Positions 5,958 to 6,912 of a DNA stretch of 6,912 nt are shown piece after piece. The notes beneath the pieces are model-generated. The model did not search any database and was not told the DNA's origin. It was given only the letters and a program-made list of their open reading frames with translations. The translations under genes and the position numbers were made by a program. Each line of letters starts with the position of its first letter. Position 1 is the first letter of the stretch. This DNA comes from CAWHOW01 sp050013795 (GTDB taxonomy: Bacteria > Bacteroidota > Bacteroidia > Bacteroidales > CG2-30-32-10), in contig JBEKEO010000168.1 in the NCBI GenBank assembly GCA_050013795.1, forward strand, positions 1 to 6,912, read 5' to 3'.

Positions 5958-6710
5958 ATGAAACTATATTACTGTATACTTTTGTCTGTAGTTATTACAA
6001 ATGGTTTATCTGCGCAAGGAATAACCAAATATGGAGAAAGTACGAATTCTAGTACAAATTTTGTAAATCAAAATGGTAAAACTGGAAGCAGCTCGATGCT
6101 AAATAAAAATGGGAAAATTCTGAGCAGTTCAGGTACAGTTACAGACTGTGATGGTAATGTTTATACGCCTGTGACAATAGGAACACAAGTGTGGTTATCA
6201 GAAAATCTTAAGACAACACATTACACTACAGGCTGCACTGCTATTCCATACGCATCGGGTTCAACTTGGACTTCCGAATCAACAGGAGCATATACTTATT
6301 ATGCTACATATGATACTACTGTTTTCGGACTGCTTTATAATTGGTATGCTGTTACTAATACTGATAGCCTCTGTCCAAGCGGATGGCATGTCCCAGATTC
6401 TACAGAATGGGGAACTCTTATAAGTTATCTTGGAGGATATAGTTCTGCTGGAGGAGCTTTAAAGCAATCAGGCACTACTTACTGGGCAGCACCAAATACA
6501 GGCGCTACCAATTCGAGCGGATTTACAGCTCTTCCCGGTGGATATTACAATGGCTCACCTTCTGACATTACTAACGATGGCAATTATTGGACATCCACAG
6601 CATCCGGTTCTAACGCATATTATATGTACCTTTATTATGGAGCTGCTTACGTTCAAAAAAATACTTCGGCTAAAACGCTGGGATATAGCGTACGTTGCAT
6701 TAAGAATTAA
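5958..6710 (+). CDS. Secreted FISUMP-domain protein
   Basis: A 250-residue exported protein carrying one FISUMP ('Fibrobacter succinogenes major paralogous') domain. A signal peptide occupies 1-20 (cut after LSAQ). A Ser/Asn/Gly-rich linker (21-60) follows, then the domain from DCDGNVYTPVTIGTQVWLSE (63-82) to the end. Landmarks are GTQVWLSENLKT (75-86), LLYNWYAV (125-132), CPSGWHVPDSTEW (139-151), GFTALPGGYYNG (188-199), YWTST (210-214) and the terminal GYSVRCIKN (242-250). Mature cysteines lie at 64, 93, 139 and 247 and could form disulfides. The domain's biochemical role is not established; related lectin-like folds suggest ligand or surface binding, which is inference. It lies 17 bp after the collagen-like gene with no promoter between, so the two are probably cotranscribed. 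Confidence 0.9.
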   Translation: MKLYYCILLSVVITNGLSAQGITKYGESTNSSTNFVNQNGKTGSSSMLNKNGKILSSSGTVTDCDGNVYTPVTIGTQVWLSENLKTTHYTTGCTAIPYASGSTWTSESTGAYTYYATYDTTVFGLLYNWYAVTNTDSLCPSGWHVPDSTEWGTLISYLGGYSSAGGALKQSGTTYWAAPNTGATNSSGFTALPGGYYNGSPSDITNDGNYWTSTASGSNAYYMYLYYGAAYVQKNTSAKTLGYSVRCIKN

Positions 6711-6727
6711 AGAATCTGAAATTTTAT

Positions 6728-6772
6728 AAGTTATAGTAGTATTGCAACTGGTCATAAACAACACTATAACTT
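6728..6772. terminator. Inverted repeat between convergent genes, candidate bidirectional terminator
   Basis: AAGTTATAGT (6728-6737) and ACTATAACTT (6763-6772) are perfect 10-bp complements around a 25-nt loop. The repeat begins 18 bp after the FISUMP stop codon and ends 8 bp before the stop of the minus-strand gene. T-rich sequence follows on the plus strand (GGTTTATTTTA). Position supports a shared terminator; the long loop and AT-rich stem lower certainty. Confidence 0.45.
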
Positions 6773-6780
6773 GGTTTATT

Positions 6781-6912
6781 TTACTTCATCTTCACTAGCC
6801 CGCTTTGGGTTGCAATCCACTTGAAATTATCTTTATCAACAGCAACTTTATTTACATAAAAATCAGGAAGAGCAGAATTTGATGGAGTATAGATTTTCCA
6901 TTCCCTATCATC
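6781..6912 (-). CDS. Beta-propeller (two-component-regulator-type) repeat protein, C-terminal end
   Basis: The minus-strand frame is open from the window edge to a TAA at 6783-6781, giving 43 residues. They read as one propeller blade: EWKIYTPSNSALPDFYVNKV, then AVDKDNFKWIATQSGLVKMK and stop. The pattern W-x-x-Y-T-x-x-NS-x-LP, then A-V-D-K-D-N-x-x-W-I-A-T-x-x-G-L, matches the 'two-component regulator propeller' repeat found in Bacteroidota hybrid sensor kinases and in secreted propeller proteins. Here the polypeptide ends straight after the blade, so this is not the N-terminal sensor part of a hybrid kinase. A secreted or stand-alone propeller protein is more likely. No C-terminal sorting domain follows. 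The start and most of the gene lie beyond the right edge. Confidence 0.75.
   Translation of the reverse strand, partial: DDREWKIYTPSNSALPDFYVNKVAVDKDNFKWIATQSGLVKMK

Noticed and set aside
6538..6764. Overlapping frames within and after the FISUMP gene (plus 6538-6729; minus 6555-6764)
   Set aside because: They lie in other frames over the conserved end of the FISUMP domain and have no motif of their own.

Overview
The window looks like chromosomal DNA of a Bacteroidota (Bacteroidetes) bacterium. It is AT-rich. It has three near-consensus TAnnTTTG promoter boxes of the Bacteroidota type, little recognisable Shine-Dalgarno sequence, many signal peptides ending in an 'AQ'-type cleavage site, and gene families common in that phylum (FISUMP domain, 'LNYQAVARD' surface domain, two-component-regulator-type propeller repeats). 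All identifications were made by eye from residue motifs; no database search was run.

Layout: (1) 1-230, the 3' half of ndk (nucleoside diphosphate kinase), running in from the left. (2) 308-847 on the minus strand, an XRE-type helix-turn-helix regulator convergent with ndk. It has a promoter at about 870-898 and several near-palindromic ACAAATGTA-type motifs upstream. (3) 848-1965, a gene-free stretch of about 1.1 kb. It is very AT-rich and contains, at 1597-1825, a less AT-rich array of degenerate 21-bp repeats that alternate in two types to give a 42-bp period. (4) 1966-4122 plus, a probable three-gene operon: a leaderless SagB/ThcOx-like nitroreductase, an exported paralogue of it, and an outer-membrane beta-barrel of the 'transporter / phenol MetA degradation' type. 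(5) 4123-4317, an intergenic region with a candidate terminator and a promoter for the next unit. (6) 4318-6710 plus, a two-gene surface-protein operon: a 540-residue collagen-like modular protein and a FISUMP-domain protein. (7) 6711-6780, a hairpin between convergent genes. (8) 6781-6912 minus, the 3' end of a beta-propeller-repeat protein running off the right edge.

There are two themes. The 1966-4122 operon pairs related flavin-type oxidoreductases predicted to lie on either side of the inner membrane, followed by an outer-membrane barrel. Its substrate cannot be read from the sequence. The 4318-6710 operon makes two secreted proteins, one with Gly-X-Thr collagen-like stalks between beta-rich globular modules, which suggests a cell-surface fibre. 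No CRISPR array, tRNA, rRNA, transposase or integrase was seen. The least explained element is the 21/42-bp repeat array.
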